From Siphonodentalium dalli (taxonomy: Eukaryota > Mollusca > Scaphopoda > Gadilida > Siphonodentaliidae): a stretch of DNA of 64,000 nucleotides. Below the pieces are notes generated by a model. The model saw only the letters and a list, made by a program, of their open reading frames with translations. It made no database searches and had not been told where the DNA came from. The stretch covers positions 188,159,122-188,223,121 of the forward strand of contig CP136069.1 of assembly GCA_032622095.1 (NCBI GenBank). Reading direction: 5' to 3'. Each line of letters begins with the position of its first letter. The first letter of the stretch is position 1. Shown here in pieces: positions 34,776 to 46,352 of this stretch. The translations under genes and the position numbers were made by a program.

Positions 34776-35904
34776 GTGGCTTATAATTACAAGAATAACA
34801 CTTTGATCAACTATCTACTATTAATCCATCTCAGAAAATAAATTTCCACAACAGGATTTTCCGTTGGACGACATCCGAATTTGGTTGATGGGCCCAAAAT
34901 AAATTGGCCGAAATTGTCAACGACGAAACAAACTTTCAGAAAATAAATATTTAAACCTCAACTTCTATTTTCAGCAATAAACAAACTATCCACTATCCAT
35001 GTTAAAAAATACTTGTTTGGCTACGATTTACGTTTAAAATCACTCAATAACGACTCAACCGAAGCGACCGGATCTCCGGTAAAATTATTAACCCCAGACT
35101 CCATGTGTGCACGTCTCCAGTCCCGATGTCATTTGTAACAAAATTAATGCCCTGATCACATCTAATGTTCTCGTGACAAATGCCATGTCATTACCATTGG
35201 TATGAGGCATAACAATGTTAATAAGGTTGTAATCGGCAAATTCCACCGAAACTCGTAAAAGGGAAAAAATGGAAAATCGCGAATCCAGTGTTTTATATTT
35301 TGAACACTGCATGTGTTTGGTAGTACGGGCAACATCATTGCGATTTTCCAAGATTTAGAGCTGACGGTAAGCACTCAGTTAGAATTATCTATTGTGATAT
35401 AGTTATCTCTCGATTACAGTTAACTCTATTACAAAGATGTTAATGACTATAGTGTAGCGATGAAGCACTGAAATACTAATTAATTAATTAACTAAGTGGT
35501 CTTTCCTCCGCCATTAAAACTAAAAGATTCTGAATCCGAAACTGAAAGAACTATTCAATAAATGCGAAATAACAGAGTTATGGTACATTAATATGCTTTA
35601 CACCATTTTGATCTACATGTCGATTACGATATAATCAGACACGCCAAATTTCGTGACCGTTAAACAGGATTTGGGCGTCCTGTGGAGGGGTTATAAATAG
35701 CCCTAAAATGTATCCCTACCGAATAAAAATGAACTGATTGGCTGGGGTGGATGGTGACCCAGTTGGTCAGTACCATGATGCATAATACCGTCATTAATCA
35801 TCCACGCTGCATCGAACCATAGGAATAAAACCTTTGGAATATATATCTTATTTAGAAATGTCAATGCAAGTCCACAATCAGATCACAAAGCACCAATATG
35901 GATT

Positions 35905-36165
35905 CCCCGAGTCAAATTACCCAAAGGTACACATTTTCAGCTCCGACTGTCCAACCGTTTGATCGCCTCAAGCCAAAATATATAATAATTATTAGTGTCC
36001 TGTTAACACATCTGACGTGAATGGGACCTTTCTAATAACACTCCCCGGGTCAAATTACCCCATATATTAAAATTTTCAGCTCTGATGGTCCAGATGTTTG
36101 ATCGCCTATCAGCGGACAGACAAACGAACAAACAAACTTGAGTTTTATAAGTATATATATATTGG
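35905..36165 (-). mobile_element. Second HINE-like family with a 137-bp core repeat
   Basis: On the minus strand: TATACTTATAAAACTCAAG, a TTTG/TCTG microsatellite, then GGCGATCAAAC and two copies of a segment with GAGCTGAAAATTTT and GGGTAATTTGACCCG (spacing about 137 bp). This repeats the plan of the 7.8-kb array with different sequence. A 3' hairpin and CTAG end were not found. Confidence 0.45.
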
Positions 36166-36639
36166 AGCTTGGGACCTTCACCAACAGCGAAATACATTAT
36201 TAAAGAACAGATATTAAGTAAGAAAATAATATATCTCATGACTCGGGGAATCCTATTAAATAGGTCATGTTGACCCCAGATGTCTTAAAATGGCACATAT
36301 AATGAATTTAACTAAATAATTCATTATATACACAGAATGGTTGCGATTCTGGTTGCGGTGAAAATTGAAACTCGGGGATAACTTGACCCGTAGAGTGTCA
36401 TGATATATATGTCGTTGACCTCTGATGACTTGAAGGGGCAAATATGGGCAATGACGAGCTTTCCTTATCAACTAGGAAAATTTGTACATACGGGTCACCT
36501 GACCATGGAATGTCATGGGGAAATGTACATTTTTGAATATTTTATTAATGGTGGTGCTGGTGTTTGCAAAACGACAGGGATATAGTAGCTATCTCCATTA
36601 TAACATGGTATGTAACAACCAACATGGCTATTACTAAAA

Positions 36640-36975
36640 TAATACACCATATGCATGTTTTTGATTTTTTTTATACTTTATTTAGTGGCTTTTCCTTTTT
36701 TCAGATTAGTAAAACACCGAGAACATGGCAACATTAAATAACATAAAAATAAAATAAAATTAAAAATGTTTATAACAGCATCGCTTTGCCTTACCAGCAT
36801 AATGCCAATTCAGCAGGATCGTCAGAACCATAGCAAAAACTAGAGGTGTGCTGTCCCAATGGGACTAAGGATACCTCTATGACAGCCAGGGGCGGAAATG
36901 TTTTACGCACTCAAGTTATGCAGTGGAAAGTAAGTGGACGCACACATAGATGGAAAATGTAGGAATTATTGTGTA
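36640..36975 (+). repeat. Dispersed duplication, copy A (pair with 39020-39480)
   Basis: Shares ACCATATGCATGTTTTTGA, ATGCCAATTCAGCAGGATC and TGGAAAGTAAG-GGACGCACAC with 39020-39480. The copies are about 2.4 kb apart in direct orientation; the second has an extra segment with ACTACTCGACCAG. Confidence 0.7.
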
Positions 36976-37796
36976 ATTGAATAAAAGATTACTGTACACG
37001 CTGTGCTTAATCCCGTGGATCGTGCAAAGCGAAAACTCAAAATACATTTTTGGCCCGAAAAAAACTTTACAATGACGAATAGCTACATGTAAACTGCTAA
37101 CCGTGAGTTTGCTCAACCTCCTTAATTACCCTGACCGAATAAATGCGTTCGAACACCAGGACTTCGATCGTGAAGTATCTAGCCTAATTATTTTTGAATT
37201 TACGAGTCTCGCGAAGACAGTATTTTGTGATAAACATATTAACAAGTTAACCCTTACAGAGGTCCTGCTAAATTCCTATGGGTCATAACTCACGCATTCT
37301 GAATATATATGATGCTGGCATGGAAAAGCGATTCTGTTAAGAAAAAAGTACCGTTATTTGTTTAGCATGTGTCATGTTTGCGGTGTTTGGCTAATCAGAG
37401 CGAACTGACCAAAAGCCAGTGTCTATGAAGTGCGCGCACATTGAAGAACATAGATATTGTAAAATATTTTAATGATGGCGGTGCTGGTTTTTGCAAAGAA
37501 AGGAATAATCATCTCCATTACCTTACTCGTATTTAAATTCGCGCAATACTATTTGTCGCGCACCCATCGGTGCGTGAATTGAAAATTGAGCGAAAAATAA
37601 TACGACTCATAAGTTTATACCAATTAAAAATAGGAAAATTAGAGGGCTATTTTAGATAGAAAATAGACAATTATATTCACATGCGGGGAAAATAAGCTCA
37701 ACGACATTATCCATATGTAGGCTACATGTAAAGCGTTTAAGCATGGTTAGATCTTTCGTGTTGAAATGCTTCTAAGACATACACACATTCTAGCCA

Positions 37797-38564
37797 GGGC
37801 CCTATACTATGGACCATAATAATTGTAATCACAAGGTTATTGGAGGTACACAGGAGGCGGGCAAGTGCAATAGACCACTGTATTGTAATAGTGTAGATTA
37901 TACCCGTGTGCTTGTGGGCTCATTGCCGATGGGTGATTGGGTTTGATCAGAATGGCATTCACACTGCGGCAATCAAGCGGTTGTCTCGTGGCAAACAACC
38001 TAAAGTCTGTATTGGAGTATTGACCAATTATGACATTCGCGCAGGGACGTTGTTAGAGGGTCTCCTTTGGGGTACACAACTTGGTGTTTAAACCTGCATC
38101 TGAGACCTTCTAGCTATGTCTCTTGTACATATTATCAATAGAATACTCCAGCGATTTTGAATGACAAACCAACGAGAAATTGAAATACATCGTACGACTT
38201 GAATTGTTGGAACAGACGATAACCATTGATGAAATATAACACAATGCACGAACGGTTGCGGTGTACTCACTGGGCGATTATTTAAAGGATACCGATTACC
38301 ACTAATCAAATTGAACACGGCTCACCCATGCGCTAGCGATAACATATCAATGAGTGTCTCCGAGGAATCATTTATTTTATTGGTCAATCAAGTCACATGT
38401 GAAAAATCTATTATTGTATTGGTCACCATGCATGTGAACGCGGAATTACAAGAAGTCGCCTTTGCACTGTTAGAATAAGAGTGGAGGTCTATGGTAATCG
38501 ACACATTTTGTGTGCCCCACAGAAGCTTGTGATTACAATAATTGTGTTCTATAGTATAGGGCCC
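37797..38564. mobile_element. TIR element with GGGCCCTATACTAT ends (768 bp)
   Basis: About 40-bp TIRs: GGGCCCTATACTATGGACC and ATAATTGTAATCACAAG on the left, inverse on the right with minor changes. Short frames on both strands (61 and 76 codons) show no domain. The target duplication is not evident. Confidence 0.65.
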
Positions 38565-39019
38565 AGGAGTGGCACGAAAGCACGTCTCCGTATTCTCAAC
38601 CCTGCATGGGGTGACACTCCGTGGTCAAACAATCTGAATTAGATATGCATTTTATGCAAGCAACCAAGAGTTGATTCTTTCTGAAGTCAGCAAGTCAAGT
38701 CAAGTTCAATTCCAGGATGTCCATACATATTTATTAAATATCAGAGTGATAAATTATAAATTGTACCATGCATGCATATAAGCACGCATCTTCACAATGA
38801 AATGATGATACAGTTGTGTTATATGCGAGATATATTTTCATTAATATATACACATGCATCATTGAGGATAATTAAGAACTGAAACTGTCATCACATAGGC
38901 ATTTACGAAAATATTTCAAAGTGCGCGAATTCAAAACTGGGCGAAAAATAGTACTGCGCGAATTTAAATACGAGTAGGGCATGGCCGGTATTCAACAACC
39001 AATACAGATAGCACTAAGA

Positions 39020-39480
39020 TAGTATACCATATGCATGTTTTTGAATTTTGTATCAACATATAGGGGCTTTTCCTTTTTTTTCAGATTAGCAAAACAGCGC
39101 GAACATGACAACCGTAAATAAAATAACGATACTTTTGTTTTAAACAGCATCGCTGTCACCTACCAGCATAATGCCAATTCAGCAGGATCATCAGCATCAT
39201 AGAAAATTAGCAGGACTACTCGACCAGAGGTGATAACTCTATTCAGGACTACTTGACCAGGGTGAAAATGTTCAACACCATTATATCGAACAGAGATTCC
39301 CTATATATTTGAAAGCCGGAATAATTATTGAAATATATAAACAAAAACTAGAGGTGGGGTGTCCCAAATGCGACTATTGATACCTCAATGACAGCCAAGG
39401 GCGAGAATGTTTTACGCACTCAAGTCATGCAGTGGAAAGTAAGCGGACGCACACATAGATGGAAAATGTAGGAATACAAG
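39020..39480 (+). repeat. Dispersed duplication, copy B
   Basis: Counterpart of 36640-36975. It contains an internal fragment of the GGACCACTTGACCAGGGGTG family also seen at 43.2, 44.15, 56.6 and 59.8 kb. Confidence 0.7.
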
Positions 39481-39709
39481 CTAGGGCAAAATTTCTAAAA
39501 TATTGACCGAAAAAAATGTAGGAATACAAGATAGGACAAAATTTTGCATCTTGTTAACATTTTCTGAGCCGAGAAAAGTGAGATAACTACACACAAGAAA
39601 ATGTCGGGACAGATATAATCGCACTCAAAGAGGTTCCCATGGTACTAGATATATATAACATAACACAATAACTGTCACTGTCAGCCGGATATATATTAAA
39701 ACTTGACAA

Positions 39710-39771
39710 GGTGCACACCGAACGAAAAACATCGGAAAAAGGTGCACACCGAACGAAAAACATCGGAAAAA
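39710..39771. repeat. Two-copy 31-bp tandem duplication
   Basis: GGTGCACACCGAACGAAAAA begins both copies, which are identical. Confidence 0.9.
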
Positions 39772-39904
39772 GTAAAGAAAATCCGGTTTTCAAGTTAAAG
39801 AAGTCATTGCAAACACGACAAACATATTACCTTGTGTGTTTTGGTGAAAACGGACAGATCTTGAATAAATTTGAAGCAAAAATGATGGATACGTTCTAAT
39901 TTAT

Positions 39905-41100
39905 ACATACCATTTGGCGATGGCGCATCCACACAGACTCGTGGCAAAATTATTTACTTGTACAGTTTTAACGAAGTGACACGCGTCAAGTCGTATTCGT
40001 GGATTCATAAGCATATCACATGATTTGCGTATTTTGTCTACAGCTGTTTCTATAAAATTTTCCTCATTTTTGAGTTTCCAAAGTGTTCTACCAAGATGCC
40101 TTACTTCTATCAATTTTGATTCCCATTTCCTTGAAGAGTTGGTAAATTGTGAATGAGTCTCATTGAAGTTTATAACTGTCGGTTGGAATTGATGTAGATG
40201 AAACACCATTTTGTTGAGTATTCATGACAAACATTAATTAGATTTTGCAAAAGTTTAAATCTGGTGCTATAAGCTTTATGTCCTCGGCATGGGTAGGTGC
40301 TACAACATTCTTGTAATTTGACAATCAATTCGTTTATAAATAAGGTGTAGCAAAATGGGGAAAGAATTATCACTTGTCCTAGTACTTTGATACACCGGCA
40401 ACTTACTAGAAACTATACCTCGGAATTTGACTTTGCTTGACAGGCCACTGATTAAATTTTGGAAAAATTACATTTATACCATTTTGATGTAGTTTATGCA
40501 GTAATCCAACATGCCATACAGTGTCAAATGTCTTGTGTGTACAAAAAGCTCATAATTATATATTTTACTACCTCTCTCATCAGCGTGATTGATACCAACG
40601 CATCGATACCAGCTTGATACCCAGGCTGAAGGCCACCGACATTAAGCATTTCCGGACATCATACTTTAATTCGCTCCAGTAGTAACATTTCAAAATGTGT
40701 GTAGACTATCGGCAATAGAGTTATCCCCCTGTAATGTCTAACTCCGTAACAATTTGGTTCCCTCATTTGAGTTGATTTACTATCAGCCCTTGCTTCACCG
40801 GAGTAGGCACACAGTGGTGTTTCAGAAAAAAATGCAAATAGACCAGCTAAGTACGGAAACACTTTTTTAGCATGTATTATGTCTTCATTTGTCAATCTGT
40901 CATGACCACAAATTTGTTATTCTTTAGTGATTTAACAATCGTTGAAAGTTTATATACTTCAGTCATAGTCTTGAAATCCAGCTGAGACTATGGTTCAGAC
41001 CAAAATTGTTTTACCTCCTTTTCAATGTCATTTCTAAATGATGATGTAAATGTATAGCCGTATGAGTCTTGATCAAGTTTCACTGAAGGCCAACAGATTA
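39905..41100 (-). pseudogene. Degraded non-LTR retrotransposon reverse transcriptase
   Basis: In order on the minus strand: K-S-L-K-N-N-K, G-H-D-R-L-T-N-E-D-I-I (about 40880-40940, with a frameshift between), Y-R-G-I-T-L-L-P-I-V-Y-x-x-F-E-M-L-L-L-E-R-I (near 40700), then L-S-P-F-x-Y-T-L-F-I-N-E-L (near 40340) and a weak C-terminal part to 39905. These are the fingers, R-x-I-T-L-L and S-P-x-L-F-x-L-Y-I-N-E-L blocks of LINE reverse transcriptases. Stops and frameshifts interrupt it and a recognisable F-A-D-D catalytic box was not found. Dead copy. Confidence 0.7.
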
Positions 41101-41653
41101 TGTGCATTATACACTAGTGAGTCCACGAAGGTGTTAGCATTGAATTCCTATCATCTTTTTTCTAAATGAGTTATTAAAAAGTTCTGTACACACTTTTCAG
41201 ATGCTTGGTTTATATATTTTATCCAATTTTGCTTGTTTCAAACTTCGATGACATTGACCTGTCAGTGTTGCAGAAACTTTACGCCATTATCAAATTCGCC
41301 ATGGTGTTGACAATATTTACGAAGATATCAATGACATGATCAATGAGAGCCCCAAAATACGTACAGGAACAACACTGGACAGCGAGTATGCAGATTTTTT
41401 ACAGAAAACAGCCATTATTTTGTCCGGGGTACTGGCACAATCTTACCTTTCTGAATAATCAGTATAATATATTGGATAAAAAATCTGTAACTATGTCGAA
41501 TATATTCCTAACGCACAAAGACATGCATATTTGGTAGAAATTTGAATAGATATCTTCTGACATTAGATCGATGCGAACATGCACTGGTATTCAAGGTTGG
41601 GTACATGAAGGTATATTTAAGTACTTGTGTTCCGAACCAATGTTTATACTATG

Positions 41654-41860
41654 TTTAACCCTTTGAGTGCCAGGGGCCGATCTCATCGGCCCTAAACCTA
41701 CAAAATAAATCTGTTAAAGATTTTAAGAATAAATTATTAAAATTGTAAAAAATTTAAAATAAAAAAAAATTGTTAGGCCAATGCATTCTCTTATATATGC
41801 GAGGCGACCTATGGTCGACTCGCATATATAAGATAATGCATTGGCACAGGGTATATGGGT
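41654..41860 (+). mobile_element. Partial MITE with the shared hairpin
   Basis: Starts TTAACCCTTTGAGTGCCAGG with an inner GGGCCGAT / ATCGGCCC hairpin, an A-rich spacer, then a complete 67-bp hairpin (41778-41844) ending GGCACAGGG. The TTAACCCTTT start suggests another piggyBac-like family. No matching right terminus was found. Confidence 0.55.
41778..41844 (-). repeat. 67-bp hairpin module at 41.8 kb
   Basis: Centre GCGAGGCGACCTATGGTCGA; the right arm has one change (AGATAATGCATTGG). Orientation as in 1856-1922. Confidence 0.85.
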
Positions 41861-41936
41861 TGATACAAAAATCAAGATACAACTATACAGACAATTCAAG
41901 AAATTTTAAAGATGCACTGATCGATTTGACACATTA

Positions 41937-42031
41937 GATTACTATGAGGTTTTGATGTAAGATATATCGATTACTATGAGGTTTTGATGTAAGATATATC
42001 GATTACTATGAGGTTTGATGTAAGATATATC
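41937..42031. repeat. Three-copy 32-bp tandem repeat
   Basis: GATTACTATGAGGTTTTGAT starts each copy; the third lacks one T. Confidence 0.9.
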
Positions 42032-43220
42032 GATAAGTTTTACAGAAAACAATTCAAGTGTTGTCTCTGATAACGAGAGCCAATGTTTTCATTTTCCAAA
42101 TGCAGTAGATAATAAAACGTTCACAATTATGATCGCTTATACTTGTTTTCAACCTAAACCTGATGATGGATGTGTTTTTGTGGATTTTGTAATGTTAGAC
42201 ACATTTTGTGTTAAATCTGACCGTGGATCTGTAATTCAGAGAACATCCAGTAGAACTTGACGAGCACATGCAGTAGTTTAGGGAGTTTTAATTGTGCTGG
42301 ATCACCACACTTTTTTTGACTCGATCGACTGACTAGCATAATATTGTAAGATTTATAGAAGACCCACATACGACCGAATATTACACTGTATAGAAGTAAA
42401 CATAGGGGCTGTTGTAATCGATAACAAAGTATACCGTGGCATACCACACGATGATATGGGCTGAATATTCGACAACAATGTATACCGTGGCATACCTGGA
42501 CATATATCAGGGATGTACCGGATTACATGATTATTTGCATCCCTTTGTGCATCCCTCAGTCAGTACAAAATGAATACAAAAAGTAACCAGTGACTCTGCA
42601 AAAGGCTCAGAGTGAAAGTTAGGATTATTTTTGCAAAGGTTTTGATATAATGTTGTACTGTTGACATGCGGATGTCACATTGTGTCATTCAAAACGGTTT
42701 TGTATTTTATGTATGTAGCAACGAGGACGGCTAGTGCATGCTTATTGACTTGAATATCGACTATCAGAAATACCGAGAAAGAATAACACATTGAAGTACA
42801 TGTAATTGTATTGAAAGTTGAGTATAGTTTCACTCATATCATTTAACAATATTTAATCCACAGTCGCCATATTTTCTATTGTTCTCCCTTGCACAATATC
42901 CAGCCGATTGCCCACTGGTAACAATAGCTGTGGATTATTTAAACAATAAGTGTGCATTATTTTAACAATAACTGTGGAATATTAAAATATTCCCCAGGTA
43001 TTGTCATAACAATCGCAAGTCATTGTTTGCTGTGTGCTCCACTTGCTGACACACCGGAATGTAAAATTGGTGTGACCAATCAATCAAATAAGAAACTGAA
43101 CAGTCTTAGGTGATTATAATGATCATAGGGATACTAAGAAAGACGGTGGGTGGAATTTGTTTAATGTAATAACAACAATTTTACATCAATGTTAGACAAT
43201 TCGGACTAGAAAAATATATA

Positions 43221-43405
43221 TCACCCCTGGTCAAGTGGTCCAGCAATATACTGAATTATGATCTGGTTATGTGTTAATTTATTGTACTATTAATATGTGT
43301 ATTATAAATAAAATTATCCTATCCTATCCTATCTGCTATGATGCGGTTGGGTCCTGCTGAATTGCTCTGATGATGGTAGGGCAAACTGATGCTGTTAACA
43401 AATAG
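43221..43405 (+). repeat. Dispersed GGTCAAGTGGTCC repeat interrupted by a LINE tail
   Basis: CACCCCTGGTCAAGTGGTCC and TGCTATGATGCGGTTGGGTC, contiguous in the copies at 44.15 and 56.6 kb, are here separated by about 90 bp ending in ATAAATAAAATTATCCTATC-type repeats (43245-43333). The insert looks like a very short 5'-truncated LINE copy. Confidence 0.6.
43245..43333 (+). mobile_element. Very short 5'-truncated LINE insertion
   Basis: Only 3' UTR-like AT-rich sequence ending in a (CCTAT)n tail. Defined by comparison with uninterrupted copies of the host repeat. Confidence 0.5.
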
Positions 43406-44149
43406 TACCGTGAGTTCCACAACGAATTAAAACAATGTACAAGCTAAAATTGAAGTCTGCTCTTGTGTGAGTTTGGACAATATGCATAGCAAATGCATTG
43501 CTCAACGCCACATATGCTAAGTCAGTGTCGTAATTTGGTTGCGAACAAACAATATATTTATTAGATTTATTATTTAAGTTACCAGTGTGATTATGGGAAT
43601 AAGTGGTTTGAAGGTCTAAATTATGCTCGCGTTTGTTATATTCGTATAAGGCCTCTGTATGCCGCACATAGGTGACATAGCCTAGTTCAAGAGATTGAAT
43701 TGAGAAAGTTCGGTTCCCCAACTTCTTTGGCATTGAACAATAAAGAGCGTTCCTTGTTAATACATTCATGGTGTGGTATGAATAAAGAGCGGTTGTCTCT
43801 CACTTGTGTGCGAAATATTTAAAACAGCTGAAAAATATATGTTATATTAACATTTATTTTCAGAGCACACAAAGCCGGTATATCACTGGGGCTCTCCTCG
43901 CCTTTGTCGATTATGCAGAAGCTTGGAAGCTTCAAGTCAATCCAAAAAAAATATAATGATTTTCACGAAGAAATGGTCGAAAAATCTCCCCACATTCAAG
44001 TATGGAGGCTGTAGCCTAGAAATAGTTAAATAATTCACTTATTTGGGGGGGGGGGGAGAAATTATTTTATAATCGTCGATTCCGCCAGAACATAAAGAAA
44101 ACAGTTACAAACCGGAATGTGAAATTGGTAATTTCGGAATTAGACAATT

Positions 44150-44275
44150 CGGACTAGAAAAAATATATTCCACCCGGTCAAGTGGTCCTGCTAATCTGCT
44201 ATGATGCGGTTGGGTTCTACTGAATTTCTCTGATGATGTTAGGGCAAACTGATGCTGATAACAAATACTACCATT
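44150..44275 (+). repeat. Dispersed GGTCAAGTGGTCC repeat, uninterrupted copy
   Basis: ACCCGGTCAAGTGGTCCTGC then TGCTATGATGCGGTTGGG and AGGGCAAACTGATGCTG, as at 43221-43405 but without the insert. Confidence 0.65.
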
Positions 44276-44426
44276 ATATATTTTTTAATTTGTCTTTTTC
44301 GGGGTGTTGCGATAATCTGAACATATCCACGAAAAGCCATTATGCGTATCAAACATTCAAAACATATTTATTGCGAAATATGTTTAATACTGGTTGTATT
44401 AGTTGATGAAATTCGACTATATTTTC

Positions 44427-44789
44427 GTACGATGGTGTACGTAAACACACACAAGTTGTGCTCTGCTTACATAACACAGAGCAATTCGATTGGTTATTCA
44501 TACACAATGATATAAACGCTCTTTATTATTTCCATATCAGGAAAACAGTAATAAATAACGCTCTTTATGTTTACCATATCCGGATCTAAACAAAAGCCAG
44601 AAAACGTAACATGTTTTGCTTTTGTTTACATGCCAAAGGGGAAGAAATCGACAATAACATACTGCTTATGTCATATTTCTGATTGCTATAAGAACAAAGT
44701 CTGTCTATATTTCACTATTTATGGCGGTTTTTGACGGATGGGAATATTTTAACAGCATACCCACCGCCAACACCGCCCGTATCTTTAAC
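44427..44789 (+). repeat. ~390-bp dispersed duplication, copy B
   Basis: Counterpart of 28629-29019, with several small deletions. Confidence 0.7.
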
Positions 44790-45527
44790 GACACATTTGC
44801 AATGTATTTGAGACTTGTTCTAATAATGAAAAACTTACGAAGGTGGAGCCTTCTTATAACACGGAATCACTCGCACGATATAATTTTCTGGTAAATGCTA
44901 AATATTTAAATGTTGATAATCCAAATCAGTTCGTAATGTCGGGTACACCACACTATAACTTAAGTGGATTAGTTACGTTGATTATATGGATTTTAATAAA
45001 ATGTTAAGAATTTGATGTCAAAATGCTGAAATTGAAGATCGTTTTATACGGGTAACGACTACTATATATTTATAGTAAATAAACCTCATTCGATAACTTA
45101 CGTTGGTCAAGAACTCCTTGTAAATCCAACTTCGAATTCATGGAAATAAATCAGATAAACAGTACAATACGAAAAGGACTCATCGAAAGATTGTTTTGTT
45201 CCAATATTAACGGAAAACATCAGTTTGATCATCGGCTGGATTGTCATTTACCTCCGGGTGCTTGTGATGTTTATTTCGCTTATAAAATGAACGCCATGCT
45301 GATAACATATAACTATGTAATATCCATTTAGATAACGTCGACACAGAAAGTTTAGAAAATTACTTCATTCCCTGTTCGAATGCGGAGTTTGGTCACGTCA
45401 CGTTTTACTGACAAAATTCACTCTTCTCACATTCAATTTACAAATGCGCCCGAGAACGACGTGTTAATTAATTAGATTAAAGCGTGGGGTAAGCTAATCG
45501 GCGACAAAGGCAATATCATGTTTGGGG

Positions 45528-45720
45528 CTACCTATAACTGATATCCCGATAACCACTCATCATAACTGGATTGTCAACGCGGCTCAGTGCATACCAACTC
45601 AATGCGACAATTTTGATTTGTGACAATGCAGCGAGGACGAGCAGTATCAGGCCAAGCAAATTAAATGTTTGTTGTAACTGGAAGGTGTCCATGCACATAT
45701 GCACTGGTGTCAATTAGACT
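45528..45720 (-). CDS. Candidate exon with hydrophobic segment
   Basis: The minus-strand frame includes L-L-G-L-I-L-L-V-L-A-A-L followed by I-K-I-V-A-L, which could span a membrane. ACCTTCCAG before it could be an acceptor and TATAGGTAG after it a donor. No family is recognised and the frame is short. Confidence 0.2.
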
Positions 45721-46103
45721 TCCGCCCATGTGTTATCTGAGATATAACATAATGTGAGTCATAAATATTGTGTTCATATTGGTTTATAAATGCACAGCTA
45801 AGTAGGATATATAGCAGGATTGGCCATATTTCATGGGGCGGGGGGGAGGGGGGGTGGCGATTGACACATTTTTAATGACAATTTTAATTCCAAATCTCCA
45901 GATCACTATTTAAAGTGGCAACTGAATTTGCGTACAAATCTTTATTTGTCTGGCAGATTAGGAAATTGTTTGATGGTCATGTTCACATTTTTTGTTAAAA
46001 CTTTTATTGACTTTTAGTTGAATATATCATACATTGTAATGTCATTGACAAATTTCAAAGTAATACTATAGGTAAAATTAAATTTCGTCTTGTTATTCTT
46101 TAA

Positions 46104-46352
46104 TCACTGAGGATTAAGCCAGATATTCCCCTCGCTGTCGGCCATTCGTCCAAATATTCTCGGGGAATATCCTATACATAGATCCCGCTTCCGAGAAAAC
46201 GTGGCTTCCAGGTTATTGAGTTTGTAAACATAAAACACTTGTGTAACCATGCTCAAGAAAACCACCAAGATTTCATCATTTCGTGATTTTGCAAATCCAA
46301 ATGAAAGAATGGTGACAGATTTACAGAAGCCGAATGTTGCGTCCACTTACAT
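46104..46352 (-). CDS. Candidate exon or pseudo-exon, unrecognised
   Basis: An 80-codon minus-strand frame with protein-like composition: N-D-E-I-L-V-V-F-L, V-F-Y-V-Y-K-L-N-N-L and R-M-A-D-S-E-G-N-I-W-L. The last part vaguely recalls a beta-propeller blade, but this is not a domain call. The acceptor upstream is weak. Confidence 0.2.

Noticed and set aside
38690-38715. LINE 3' tail (CAAGTCAAGTCAAGTTCAATT)
   Set aside because: Resembles a minus-strand LINE tail but no coding remnant or homologous 3' UTR was found next to it.
43395-43769. 124-codon minus-strand frame
   Set aside because: Overlaps dispersed repeats at both ends and shows no recognised domain or splice signal; a chance frame is likely.
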